6,893 bases of DNA from Hydrogenimonas sp. (GTDB lineage Bacteria; Campylobacterota; Campylobacteria; Campylobacterales; Hydrogenimonadaceae). The translations under genes were made by a program, and so were the position numbers. Positions 1-5,740 of this stretch are shown here, piece after piece. The notes below the pieces were generated by a model. It was not told where the DNA came from. It saw nothing but the letters and a program-made list of their open reading frames with translations, and did not search any database. How positions within the stretch are numbered: the stretch's first letter is position 1; each line of letters begins with the position of its first letter. Location: positions 9,965 through 16,857 of the forward strand of contig NZ_JAOZOZ010000008.1 in NCBI RefSeq assembly GCF_029933015.1, given 5' to 3'.

Positions 1-79
1 TCTCCTTGTAGATCTCCAGCGCTTCGCTTTTGAGCCCCTGAAGTTCGTAGATCTGGGCCAAAGTAAGCGTTTTCACCAC
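1..79 (-). CDS. Small TPR-like protein, N-terminal fragment (runs off the window)
   Basis: Only the first 26 or so codons are visible. From the second GTG (76-74) the protein begins MKTLTLAQIYELQGLKSEAL and continues EIYKE. The pattern (A-IYE-QG---EAL-IY) is that of the first helix pair of a tetratricopeptide repeat, a protein-protein interaction fold. Two adjacent GTG codons (79-77 and 76-74) are possible starts. An AAAGG Shine-Dalgarno-like sequence at 90-85 lies 5 bases before the first and 8 before the second. No ATG is available in frame upstream. The gene follows leuD-leuB in the same direction, 135 bases after the leuB stop, so it may be the last gene of that transcript. Its start sits inside a 17-bp hairpin (67-106), which is unusual. 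The function is unknown, and the TPR assignment rests on very few residues. Confidence 0.6.
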   Translation of the reverse strand, partial: MVKTLTLAQIYELQGLKSEALEIYKE

Positions 80-106
80 ACCGACCTTTCGGTGCGGTGA
101 AAACGC
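67..106. repeat. 17-bp inverted repeat around the start of the TPR-like gene
   Basis: Arms 67-83 and 90-106 are reverse complements except for one position (78 versus 95), which is a G-U pair in the minus-strand RNA; the spacer 84-89 is 6 bases. In that RNA the AAAGG ribosome-binding sequence is mostly in the loop, and both candidate GTG start codons (79-77, 76-74) are in the 3' arm of the stem. The arm at 67-83 includes the first codons of the gene, so the other arm is an inverted copy of the gene edge. The hairpin could restrict translation of the gene. It has the same stem length as the one at the rpoD stop codon, and both sit just left of a similar intergenic element. Confidence 0.85.
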
Positions 107-109
107 GCC

Positions 110-130
110 ATTGGTAATTGGTAATTGGTT
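110..130 (+). repeat. Heptamer tandem array, ATTGGTA type
   Basis: Three consecutive 7-base units: ATTGGTA, ATTGGTA, ATTGGTT, followed by a decayed ACTGGGG. They form the left end of copy A and match the ATTGRNA consensus of the array at 5649-5683. Confidence 0.85.
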
Positions 131-136
131 ACTGGG

Positions 137-153
137 GATCGGCTTCGCCGATC
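137..153. repeat. Perfect 7-bp hairpin with a TTC loop
   Basis: GATCGGC-TTC-GCCGATC is a perfect inverted repeat between the two heptamer arrays of copy A. There is no T-run on either side, so it is not a canonical intrinsic terminator. The TTC loop matches that of the hairpin at 5689-5699 in copy B. Confidence 0.8.
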
Positions 154-191
154 ATCTAAAAATGAAAGGAGCGAAGCGACATTCCGCATCT

Positions 192-219
192 TTTCATTTT
201 TCATTATTCATTTTTCACT
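192..219 (-). repeat. Heptamer tandem array at the leuB stop codon
   Basis: On the minus strand the units are AGTGAAA, AATGAAT, AATGAAA, AATGAAA, with an exact 7-base period. The TGA of the first unit (217-215) is the leuB stop. The TGAs that follow at 210, 203 and 196 fall in frames +1, +2 and 0 relative to leuB, so every frame is closed within 24 bases of the leuB stop. Confidence 0.85.
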
Positions 220-1282
220 TACTTGCGTAGTTGGCGATGATCGAGCCGATTTCGCTGGTCGAACAGACCTCTTTGGCGTCGAACGCGCTCAGATCCTGGG
301 TTCTGTATCCCTCTTTCAGCGCCTGTTTGATCGCGTTTTCGATCCGTTCGGCGGCCGACTCCTCGCCCAGGGCGTAACGGAGCATCATCGCGGCGCTGGC
401 GATCGTGGCGATCGGGTTGGCGATACCCTGGCCGGCGATGTCGGGCGCGGAGCCGTGAATAGGCTCGTAGAGGCCGTATTTCTCACCGATGGAAGCGGAA
501 GGCAGCAGGCCGATGGAGCCGCTGAGCATGCTCGCCTCGTCGCTGAGAATGTCTCCGAAGATGTTACCGGTGAGAATGACGTCGAACTGCTTGGGATCGC
601 GCACCAGCTGCATCGCCGCGTTGTCGACGTACATGTGCGTCAGCGTCACTTCCGGATACTCTTTGGCCACTTCCTCGACCGTATCGCGCCAGAGCTGGCT
701 GACATCCAGCACGTTGGCCTTGTCGACGGAGCAGACCCGCTTGGAACGCTTCATCGCGATTTCGAAAGCCTTTTTGGCGATGCGGACGATTTCGGGTTTC
801 GTATAGACCATCGTGTTGAACGCTTTTTTCCCGTCGTTGCCTCTGGGTTGGCCGAAATAGATACCGCCGATCAGTTCGCGGACAACCATCAGGTCGACCC
901 CCTGGATAACGGAGGGTTTGAGCGTCGAGGCGTTGACCAGTTCGTCGTAGACCATCACGGGTCGGAGATTGGCGAAGACTTCCAGCTCTTTGCGCAGTTT
1001 CAGCAGACCCGTTTCGGGGCGCTTTTCACGGGGGAGGCTGTCCCACTTCTCGCCGCCGATGGCTCCGAAGAGAACCGCGTCGGCCTGCTTGACGCCTTCG
1101 AGGGTCTCCTTGGGCGCCGGATCGCCCGTCGCGTCGATCGCCGCGCCACCTAGCAGGTACTCTTCGTACTTCAGTTCGATCCCCTCCGCATAACTGACGG
1201 CATCGAGAACCTTGACCGCCTCCTCGATGATCTCCGGCCCGATGCCGTCGCCCTTGATGAGCGCTATTTTGTAGCTTCGCAT
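215..1282 (-). CDS. leuB: 3-isopropylmalate dehydrogenase LeuB
   Basis: LeuB oxidises and decarboxylates 3-isopropylmalate with NAD+ to 2-oxoisocaproate, the third step of leucine biosynthesis, in the cytosol. The 355-residue product has the usual family length. Visible motifs are GDGIGPE (11-17); the substrate-binding arginines R97, R107 (in NLRPV) and R135 (in RELIGGIYFG); the catalytic pair Y142 and K188 (in VDKANVLD); and the metal-binding aspartates D220, D244 and D248 inside the family signature GNIFGDILSDEASMLSGS (239-256). HGSAPDIAG (276-284) is the NAD-binding loop, typical of NAD- rather than NADP-dependent members. The start chosen is ATG 1282-1280, with AAGGAG at 1296-1291. It overlaps the leuD stop by one base (TAATG), so translation is probably coupled. 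The open frame continues upstream over leuD, but that extension has no family similarity. No canonical terminator follows; a TGA-containing heptamer array starts at the stop. Confidence 0.97.
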   Translation of the reverse strand: MRSYKIALIKGDGIGPEIIEEAVKVLDAVSYAEGIELKYEEYLLGGAAIDATGDPAPKETLEGVKQADAVLFGAIGGEKWDSLPREKRPETGLLKLRKELEVFANLRPVMVYDELVNASTLKPSVIQGVDLMVVRELIGGIYFGQPRGNDGKKAFNTMVYTKPEIVRIAKKAFEIAMKRSKRVCSVDKANVLDVSQLWRDTVEEVAKEYPEVTLTHMYVDNAAMQLVRDPKQFDVILTGNIFGDILSDEASMLSGSIGLLPSASIGEKYGLYEPIHGSAPDIAGQGIANPIATIASAAMMLRYALGEESAAERIENAIKQALKEGYRTQDLSAFDAKEVCSTSEIGSIIANYASK

Positions 1283-1788
1283 TACGCCTGCTCCTTTTTG
1301 AGCATTTCCGCCTTGGCGTAGTTGATCAGCCCGCCGCACGCCAGCAGCTCCTGCATGAATTCGGGGATCGGCTGGAATTTGTAGGTGACCTTCTTGTTCA
1401 GATCGACGATGTCCCCTTTGTCCATTTCGATGGAGATCAGATCGCCTTCGTTGATTTTGTCGGTCTCTTTCAGTTCGAAGATGGGCAGACCCATGTTGAA
1501 GGCGTTTCGATAGAAGATACGCGCGAAACTCTTCGCGACGACGGCGGAGACACCCGCCGCTTTCAGGGCGATCGGCGCATGCTCGCGGCTGCTCCCGCAT
1601 CCGAAGTTTTCGCCCGCGACGATGATGTCGCCCGGCTGCATCTTCTTCACGAAATCGGGGTCGGCGTCCTCCATGACATGCTTGGCCAGTTCATGGGGAT
1701 CGGACGTGTTGAGATAGCGCGCCGCGATAATCAGATCGGTGTCGATATTGTCACCGAATTTCCAGACTTTTCCGGTAATGACGTTCAT
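1282..1788 (-). CDS. leuD: 3-isopropylmalate dehydratase small subunit LeuD
   Basis: The small subunit pairs with LeuC, the iron-sulfur subunit, to isomerise 2-isopropylmalate to 3-isopropylmalate, the step before LeuB. At 168 residues it belongs to the short archaeal-type LeuD group rather than the roughly 200-residue enterobacterial form. The swivelling-domain motif GENFGCGSSREHAPIALKAAG (start 59), with GCGSSREHAP at 63-72, is intact. GDNIDTDLIIAARYLNTSDP (12-31) carries the loop (YLNT, 25-28) thought to read the substrate side chain. The start is ATG 1788-1786, with AAAGGA at 1799-1794, 5 bases upstream. leuD comes first and leuB second in the transcript. leuC is not in this window, so the large subunit must be encoded elsewhere. 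A good promoter lies just upstream at 1835-1843. Confidence 0.95.
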   Translation of the reverse strand: MNVITGKVWKFGDNIDTDLIIAARYLNTSDPHELAKHVMEDADPDFVKKMQPGDIIVAGENFGCGSSREHAPIALKAAGVSAVVAKSFARIFYRNAFNMGLPIFELKETDKINEGDLISIEMDKGDIVDLNKKVTYKFQPIPEFMQELLACGGLINYAKAEMLKKEQA

Positions 1789-1834
1789 CAGATTCCTTTG
1801 GGAAAATGGTCCTGAGACCTTGAAATTTACGCGG

Positions 1835-1843
1835 ATTATAGCA
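1835..1843 (-). promoter_or_regulatory. Sigma-70-type promoter of leuD-leuB (extended -10)
   Basis: On the minus strand the sequence is TGCTATAAT: a perfect -10 box TATAAT (1840-1835) preceded by an extended -10 TGN. It lies behind T-rich DNA, as usual in Campylobacterota, where the -35 box is weak. Transcription should begin near 1828, giving a leader of about 40 bases before the leuD ATG at 1788. No attenuator peptide or T-box is visible in that short leader. Confidence 0.75.
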
Positions 1844-1912
1844 AAAGGGGCGGGTCAAAAAGATTAAGCGAGGTTTTTAGTGCTGTGTCGACGCTAATAC
1901 GTAGAGGCCGAT

Positions 1913-1972
1913 GTGAGAGTGAGAAAGCGTGAAGTTACCGGAAAAATCTCGCTCACGCTCTCACGCTCTCAC
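1913..1972. repeat. Long imperfect inverted repeat with GTGAGAGC units, between flgG and leuD
   Basis: The left arm 1913-1932 (GTGAGAG, TGAGA, GCGTGA) pairs with the right arm 1953-1972 (TCACGC, TCTCA, CTCTCAC), giving about 18 base pairs with two 2-base bulges and a 20-base loop. On the minus strand the right arm is a tandem array with an 8-base period: GTGAGAGC, GTGAGAGC, GTGAGCG. Its TGA triplets at 1971, 1963 and 1955 fall in all three frames relative to the flgG stop. It starts 9 bases after the flgG stop codon and may slow or end flgFG transcripts, but no T-run follows it. Confidence 0.75.
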
Positions 1973-1981
1973 CTTCATATG

Positions 1982-2770
1982 TCAGCGCTTGAGGTTGTTG
2001 ACGATCTGCAGCATCTCGTCGCTGGTCGTGATCGCCTTGGAGTTGGCTTCGTAGGCCCGCTGTCCGGTGATCAGGTCGGTCATCTCCTCGACGAGCTGGA
2101 CGTTGCTCATCTCGACGAATCCCTGGCGTATCTGCCCCAGCCCGTCGACACCGGGGACGCTTTCGATCGGATCGCCGGAGGCGGAAGTGTTGATGTAAAG
2201 ATTGTCCCCCAGAGAGTGCAGACCCGCCGGGTTGATGAAGTTGGTCAGCTGGATCTGGCCGATGTCTGTCGCCTCCTGCTGGCCCGCCTGGAGCACCGAG
2301 ACGGTCCCGTCCGTTCCGATCGAGATGGCCACGGCATCCTCGGGAATCACGATCTCGGGCGAGAGCGTATAGCCGTCGGAGTTGACGATCGTACCGGTTT
2401 CGTCCAGTTTGAAGGCGCCGTTTCGGGTATAGACTTCGGTACCGTCGGGCATGATGATCTTGAAAAAGCCGTTGCCCGTGATCGCCAGGTCGAGATTGTT
2501 GCCGGTCTCCTTGAAGTTGCCCTGGGAGAACTGCTTGACGATGGCCGTGGGCCGCACACCCAGTCCCACGGAGATACCCGTGGGCGATTTGGTCGTTTCG
2601 CTGGTCGAGGTTCCGGCGTATTCCGCCGTCTGGTACATCAGATCGGCGAACTCCGCCCGCTGCTTCTTGTAGCCGATCGTATTGACGTTGGCGATATTGT
2701 TCGATGTGGTGTCGATCTGAATCTGCTGGGCCACCATTCCCGTAGCCGCAGTATAGAGTGCTCTTATCAT
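1982..2770 (-). CDS. flgG: Flagellar distal rod protein FlgG
   Basis: FlgG builds the distal rod of the flagellar basal body, the axle that crosses the peptidoglycan and outer membrane to the hook. It is exported by the flagellar type III system, so it has no signal peptide. The 262-residue length is standard. The N-terminal rod signature is intact (MIRALYTAATGM at 1-12, TTSNNIANVNTIGYKK at 21-36). GNNLDLAITGNGFF (90-103) and the middle beta domain follow. The C-terminal helix EMSNVQLVEEMTDLITGQRA (220-239) then runs into YEANSKAITTSDEMLQIVNN. ATG 2770-2768 is preceded by AAGGAG with 7-base spacing. An ATG 4 bases upstream opens another frame and is rejected. The gene lies 15 bases after flgF/flgG2 and shares its sigma-54 promoter. 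Confidence 0.97.
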   Translation of the reverse strand: MIRALYTAATGMVAQQIQIDTTSNNIANVNTIGYKKQRAEFADLMYQTAEYAGTSTSETTKSPTGISVGLGVRPTAIVKQFSQGNFKETGNNLDLAITGNGFFKIIMPDGTEVYTRNGAFKLDETGTIVNSDGYTLSPEIVIPEDAVAISIGTDGTVSVLQAGQQEATDIGQIQLTNFINPAGLHSLGDNLYINTSASGDPIESVPGVDGLGQIRQGFVEMSNVQLVEEMTDLITGQRAYEANSKAITTSDEMLQIVNNLKR

Positions 2771-2785
2771 CCATTCTCTCCTTCG

Positions 2786-3622
2786 TTACGCTCTGACCGA
2801 CGCGAGTTTGTTGACGGCGTCGTTGTTCATGTCGTCCATCTGGGTATTCATCGCTTTTTGATACATTTCGACCAGACGGTTGGTCTCGATCAGTGCCGTC
2901 ATTTCACGGATCGGATTGACGTTGCTTTTTTCGATCATGTACTGATAGACCTGGTTCGTCTCGGTCACGACGTTCATCTCGTTTTCCAGCGATTTTCCCG
3001 GCATTTTGAAATAGTTGTCGCCTTCGGCTTCGAGATCCTGCAGATTGTCGATCCGTACCACCATCAGATCGTCCACATAGCCCGGCGTATCCATCGCCGT
3101 CTTGTCCATATACTCGATCCGTCCGCTTTTGCCGACGCTGATGCTGACGGCATCGAAGGGGATGGTGATCGCCTGGCGGTTCTGGAAGTAGTGCTGTGAA
3201 AGCACCTTGAAGCCGTCACGGGTCACCAGTTCGCCATCTTCGTTGAGTCTGAAAGAGCCGTCGCGCGTAAGTCTGATGCCCGAGGGCGTATCCACGGCGA
3301 AGAAGAGATTCTTCTCGCCCAGTGCAAGATCGAGGGGATTGCCGGTATGGGCCATCGCACCCATCGTAAAATCGGTGTAGCGCCCGACGATCCTGGGAAC
3401 CCGGTTGACGGAACGGTTCAGAAACTTCGCACCCTCTTTCGTATGGTTCGCCAGCGGCATCTCGTCGCGTCTTTCCTGAAAAATACGCATGAAATCACCG
3501 ATGACGACATCGTTGCCCTTGTAGCCGTTGGTTCTGACATTCGCGAGATTCTGGCTGATCTGATCGAGACGGTTGAACTGCGTCACCATTCCACCGGTGA
3601 CGGTATAGAATCCGCTCTGCAT
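2786..3622 (-). CDS. flgF: Flagellar rod protein, FlgF/FlgG2 type
   Basis: This is a FlgG-family rod protein of 278 residues that should form part of the rod next to FlgG. In Campylobacterota the paralogue directly upstream of flgG is variously named FlgG2 or FlgF. It shows the rod N-terminus MQSGFYTVTGGMVTQFNRLD (1-20) followed by QISQNLANVRTNGYK (21-35), the central GNPLDLALGEKNLFF (94-108), and the C-terminal helix SNVNPIREMTALIETNRLVE (233-252) followed by MYQKAMNTQMDDMNN. The start chosen is ATG 3622-3620, with AAGGAG (3632-3627) 4 bases upstream. The open frame could extend to 3724, but that stretch contains the sigma-54 promoter and has no rod similarity. It is first in a two-gene operon with flgG and divergent from rpoD. 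Whether FlgF or FlgG2 is the better name cannot be settled from this window. Confidence 0.9.
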   Translation of the reverse strand: MQSGFYTVTGGMVTQFNRLDQISQNLANVRTNGYKGNDVVIGDFMRIFQERRDEMPLANHTKEGAKFLNRSVNRVPRIVGRYTDFTMGAMAHTGNPLDLALGEKNLFFAVDTPSGIRLTRDGSFRLNEDGELVTRDGFKVLSQHYFQNRQAITIPFDAVSISVGKSGRIEYMDKTAMDTPGYVDDLMVVRIDNLQDLEAEGDNYFKMPGKSLENEMNVVTETNQVYQYMIEKSNVNPIREMTALIETNRLVEMYQKAMNTQMDDMNNDAVNKLASVRA

Positions 3623-3655
3623 AGTGCTCCTTCCGCATCTTCGTTGACGAGTTCC

Positions 3656-3673
3656 AAGCAACAAACGTTCCAA
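3656..3673 (-). promoter_or_regulatory. Sigma-54 (RpoN) promoter of flgF-flgG
   Basis: The minus strand reads TTGGAACGTTTGTTGCTT, close to the sigma-54 consensus YTGGCACGRNNNTTGCW. The -24 GG (3671-3670) and -12 GC (3659-3658) are exactly 10 bases apart. Transcription should start near 3646, about 24 bases before the ATG, leaving room for the AAGGAG site. RpoN control of rod and hook genes is established for Campylobacter and Helicobacter. The enhancer-binding regulator would be FlgR, which is not in this window. Confidence 0.85.
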
Positions 3674-3740
3674 ACTCTCTTTCAGGGTCAAGACGATTAA
3701 TTTTCCGTTAGAATTGACGATCATACTCCGACATCAAGGA

Positions 3741-3765
3741 ATTTTTACGTTTTTTTCGATATAAT
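3741..3765 (+). promoter_or_regulatory. Sigma-70-type promoter of rpoD
   Basis: A perfect TATAAT (3760-3765) follows two T-tracts (3742-3746 and 3750-3756), with no recognisable -35 box. This is the form expected of a housekeeping promoter in Campylobacterota. Transcription should begin near 3772, with a leader of about 30 bases to the rpoD ATG. RpoD would thus transcribe its own gene. The promoter is about 90 bases from the divergent sigma-54 promoter. Confidence 0.75.
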
Positions 3766-3787
3766 CCGACTTACTCTCACGAACACG

Positions 3788-3801
3788 AAGGAGCCCTCCT
3801 T
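3788..3801 (+). promoter_or_regulatory. Ribosome binding site of rpoD inside a palindrome
   Basis: AAGGAG (3788-3793) is 9 bases before the ATG and is followed at once by CC and its exact complement CTCCTT (3796-3801). In RNA this could form a 5-bp stem with a GCCC tetraloop, pairing the Shine-Dalgarno sequence. The structure is small, so any effect on rpoD translation is inferred. Confidence 0.6.
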
Positions 3802-3802
3802 A

Positions 3803-5629
3803 ATGACTGCAAAAGAGCTAAATCAGGCACTTGAAAAACTTTTCGAAGAGCACAAAAACGAAAAATATATCACCTTCGAGAAAATCGTACAGCTTTTCGA
3901 AAAACAGCCGACCCTCGCCCAGGCGAAGAACATTCTGAAACTCGCCAAAAAACACAATATCAAAATCATCACATCCAGCGAACGCGCCATGCTTCTGAAC
4001 ATCGAAGAGGCGGAGAAACGGGAGTCGGACCGGCAGAAACTGAGCGACGAGTCGCTCGAGGAGGAGTTCGATTTCACCCGTGAAAAAGAGCTGCTCGAAT
4101 GGTCGCGCAGCGATTCGCCGGTACGGATGTATCTGCGTGAAATGGGGCAGATCCCGCTGCTGACGAAAGAGGAGGAGATCGAAATCTCCAAAAAGATCGA
4201 GATGGGAGAGGACATCATCCTCGACGCCATCTGCTCGGTCCCCTACCTGATCGATTTCATTCTCGACTACAAAGAGCCGCTGATCAACCGCGAGCGCCGC
4301 GTCAAGGAGCTTTTCAAGAGTTTCGAAGAGTCCGACAGCGACGACGACGTCGAGACCGACGAGGCGAAGAAGAAGAGCTCCAAAGACGACAAGCGCGTCA
4401 AGAAGGTCATAGAGACTTTCAAAGCGCTCGAAAAAGCGAAAAAGGATTGGCTCAAAACCCAACAGAAGCAGCCGCCGGAAGATGCCAGCGAAGAGGAGAA
4501 GTTCCACTACGCCCTGGTTCTGGCTTTCAAAAAGAAGGTCCTCAAAGACCGGCTTCTGGATCTGGGCCCCACCTCCAAGCTGATCAACGAACTGGTCAAA
4601 GCGATGGAGACGGCGCTCAAGAGCGACGAAGGATTCGAAAAGGAGCTCAAGCGTCTCGAATACCGCCTGCCTCTTTTCAACGAGCAGCTCAGGGCCAACC
4701 ACCAGAAGATCCTCGACAACATCGTCAACATGTCCAAAGAGGAGATCGCCGCCGCCGTACCCGAAGCGACGATGGTCAGCACCTACCTGCAGATCAAGAA
4801 ACTCTTCCAGACCAAAGAGGCTTCCAAGGACAGCTTCAACCTCGATCCCGAAAAGCTGCAGGAGATCCTGGAGCAGATCAAACGGGGCAAGAAGATCTCC
4901 GAAGAGGCCAAGACACGCATGGCCAAGTCCAACCTGCGTCTGGTGGTCTCCATCGCCAAACGCTACACCAACCGCGGCCTGCCTTTTTTGGATCTGATCC
5001 AGGAGGGGAACATCGGTCTGATGAAAGCGGTGGACAAGTTCGAGTACAAAAAGGGATACAAATTCTCGACCTACGCGACATGGTGGATCCGACAGGCGAT
5101 CAGCCGGGCCATCGCCGACCAGGCCCGCACGATCCGCATCCCGATCCACATGATCGAGACGATCAACCGCATCAACAAGATCATGCGCAAACACCTCCAG
5201 GAGACCGGCAAGGAGCCCGATGTCGAGACGATCGCCAAAGAGGTGGGCCTCACCGTCGACAAGGTCAAAAACGTCATCAAGATCACGAAAGAACCCGTCA
5301 GCCTCGAAGCCCCTGTCGGCAGCGAAGAGGATGGACGTTTCGGCGACTTCATCGAGGACAAGAGCAGCGCCAGCCCCGTCGAGTCGGTGATGAAAGAGGA
5401 CCTCAAAGAGCAGATCGACGACGTCCTCGACCAGCTCAACGAACGTGAAAAGGCGGTCATCTGCATGCGATTCGGCCTGATGGACGACGAGAGCGACCGC
5501 ACACTCGAAGAGATCGGCAAGGCGCTCAACGTCACCCGCGAGCGTGTCCGCCAGATCGAAAGCAGCGCGATCAAGAAGCTCAAACACCCGAAGGTGGGAC
5601 GGAAGCTGAAGAACTACATCGAGGAGTGA
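3803..5629 (+). CDS. rpoD: RNA polymerase housekeeping sigma factor RpoD (sigma-70)
   Basis: RpoD directs core RNA polymerase to most promoters. The 608-residue product carries all the primary-sigma regions: an N-terminal region 1.1-like domain (about 1-75); region 1.2 (SDSPVRMYLREMGQIPLLTK, 103-122); a charged non-conserved insert (about 165-370, with acidic and lysine-rich runs at 175-201); region 2 (NLRLVVSIAKRYTNRGLPF, 377-395; DLIQEGNIGLMKAVDKFEY, 397-415; and the -10 reading helix YATWWIRQAISRAI, 424-437); region 3 (about 438-520, including EPVSLEAPVGSEEDG); and region 4.2 with the -35 reading helix VTRERVRQIESSAIKKLKHP (577-596). The start ATG has AAGGAG 9 bases upstream. The gene is monocistronic by appearance, with its own promoter at 3741-3765 and a terminator at 5685-5711. 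Its last bases and stop codon are part of a perfect 17-bp inverted repeat. Confidence 0.98.
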   Translation: MTAKELNQALEKLFEEHKNEKYITFEKIVQLFEKQPTLAQAKNILKLAKKHNIKIITSSERAMLLNIEEAEKRESDRQKLSDESLEEEFDFTREKELLEWSRSDSPVRMYLREMGQIPLLTKEEEIEISKKIEMGEDIILDAICSVPYLIDFILDYKEPLINRERRVKELFKSFEESDSDDDVETDEAKKKSSKDDKRVKKVIETFKALEKAKKDWLKTQQKQPPEDASEEEKFHYALVLAFKKKVLKDRLLDLGPTSKLINELVKAMETALKSDEGFEKELKRLEYRLPLFNEQLRANHQKILDNIVNMSKEEIAAAVPEATMVSTYLQIKKLFQTKEASKDSFNLDPEKLQEILEQIKRGKKISEEAKTRMAKSNLRLVVSIAKRYTNRGLPFLDLIQEGNIGLMKAVDKFEYKKGYKFSTYATWWIRQAISRAIADQARTIRIPIHMIETINRINKIMRKHLQETGKEPDVETIAKEVGLTVDKVKNVIKITKEPVSLEAPVGSEEDGRFGDFIEDKSSASPVESVMKEDLKEQIDDVLDQLNEREKAVICMRFGLMDDESDRTLEEIGKALNVTRERVRQIESSAIKKLKHPKVGRKLKNYIEE

Positions 5630-5646
5630 CTCCTCGATGTAGTTCT
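5610..5646. repeat. Perfect 17-bp inverted repeat centred on the rpoD stop codon
   Basis: The arm 5610-5626 (AGAACTACATCGAGGAG) is the last coding stretch of rpoD. The TGA stop (5627-5629) is the 3-base spacer, and 5630-5646 is the exact reverse complement of the arm. In mRNA this is a very stable hairpin with the stop codon as its loop. No T-run follows directly; the canonical terminator is 40 bases further on. The second arm is an inverted copy of the gene end, as at the TPR-like gene start (67-106). Confidence 0.95.
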
Positions 5647-5684
5647 CAATGGAGAATTGAAAATTGAGAATTGAGAATGCAGGA

Positions 5685-5711
5685 AAACGCGCTTCGCGCT
5701 TTTATTTTTTT
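5685..5711 (+). terminator. Rho-independent terminator of rpoD
   Basis: The hairpin is GCGC-TTC-GCGC (5689-5699), extended past one C/T mismatch by AAA/TTT pairs (5685-5687 with 5701-5703). It is followed by a T-rich run to 5711. This is the only classical hairpin plus T-run in the window, and it lies inside the intergenic repeat element. Confidence 0.75.
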
Positions 5712-5719
5712 AATGATAA

Positions 5720-5734
5720 GGCTGCTTTGCAGCC
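5720..5734. repeat. Perfect 6-bp hairpin with a TTT loop
   Basis: GGCTGC-TTT-GCAGCC is a perfect inverted repeat inside copy B, between the terminator and the right heptamer array. There is no T-run after it. Confidence 0.75.
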
Positions 5735-5740
5735 ATCCGA

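Larger units (their letters stand above)
110..219 (+). repeat. Composite intergenic repeat element, copy A
   Basis: This 110-base stretch reads, on the plus strand: a left heptamer array ATTGGTA, ATTGGTA, ATTGGTT (110-130); a perfect hairpin GATCGGC-TTC-GCCGATC (137-153); the decamer GAGCGAAGCG (169-178); the octamer CGACATTC (177-184); and a right heptamer array TTTCATT, TTTCATT, ATTCATT, TTTCACT (192-219). The right array overlaps the last codons of leuB, so that the leuB stop codon is part of its last unit. The same order of parts, in the same orientation and with nearly the same length, occurs at 5649-5761. There is no coding capacity and no transposase. It resembles a non-autonomous mobile element or a dispersed intergenic repeat; mobility is inference. 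Confidence 0.7.

Noticed and set aside
110..219. CRISPR array
   Set aside because: The units are 7 bases with no spacers between them, and there are no cas genes. These are plain short tandem repeats.
1283..1600. Upstream extension of leuB to 461 residues
   Set aside because: The extra 106 residues lie over leuD in another frame. The LeuB family begins at the ATG at 1282, which has its own AAGGAG.
1853..1858. TTGACC on the minus strand as a -35 box for leuD
   Set aside because: It is only 12 bases from TATAAT, too close for sigma-70. The extended -10 explains the promoter better.
1913..3199. A 428-codon plus-strand open frame opposite flgG and flgF
   Set aside because: Both rod genes on the other strand are unmistakable. 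This frame starts inside an intergenic repeat and its product has no recognisable domain.
3623..3724. Upstream extension of flgF to 312 residues
   Set aside because: The added 34 residues cover the sigma-54 promoter and AAGGAG site, and rod proteins begin at MQSGFYT.
3818..5587. A 589-codon open frame on the minus strand, antisense to rpoD
   Set aside because: It is the mirror of rpoD codon usage (GC-rich, few stops on the complement), has a low-complexity D/L/F/V-rich translation, and has no family resemblance or ribosome site.
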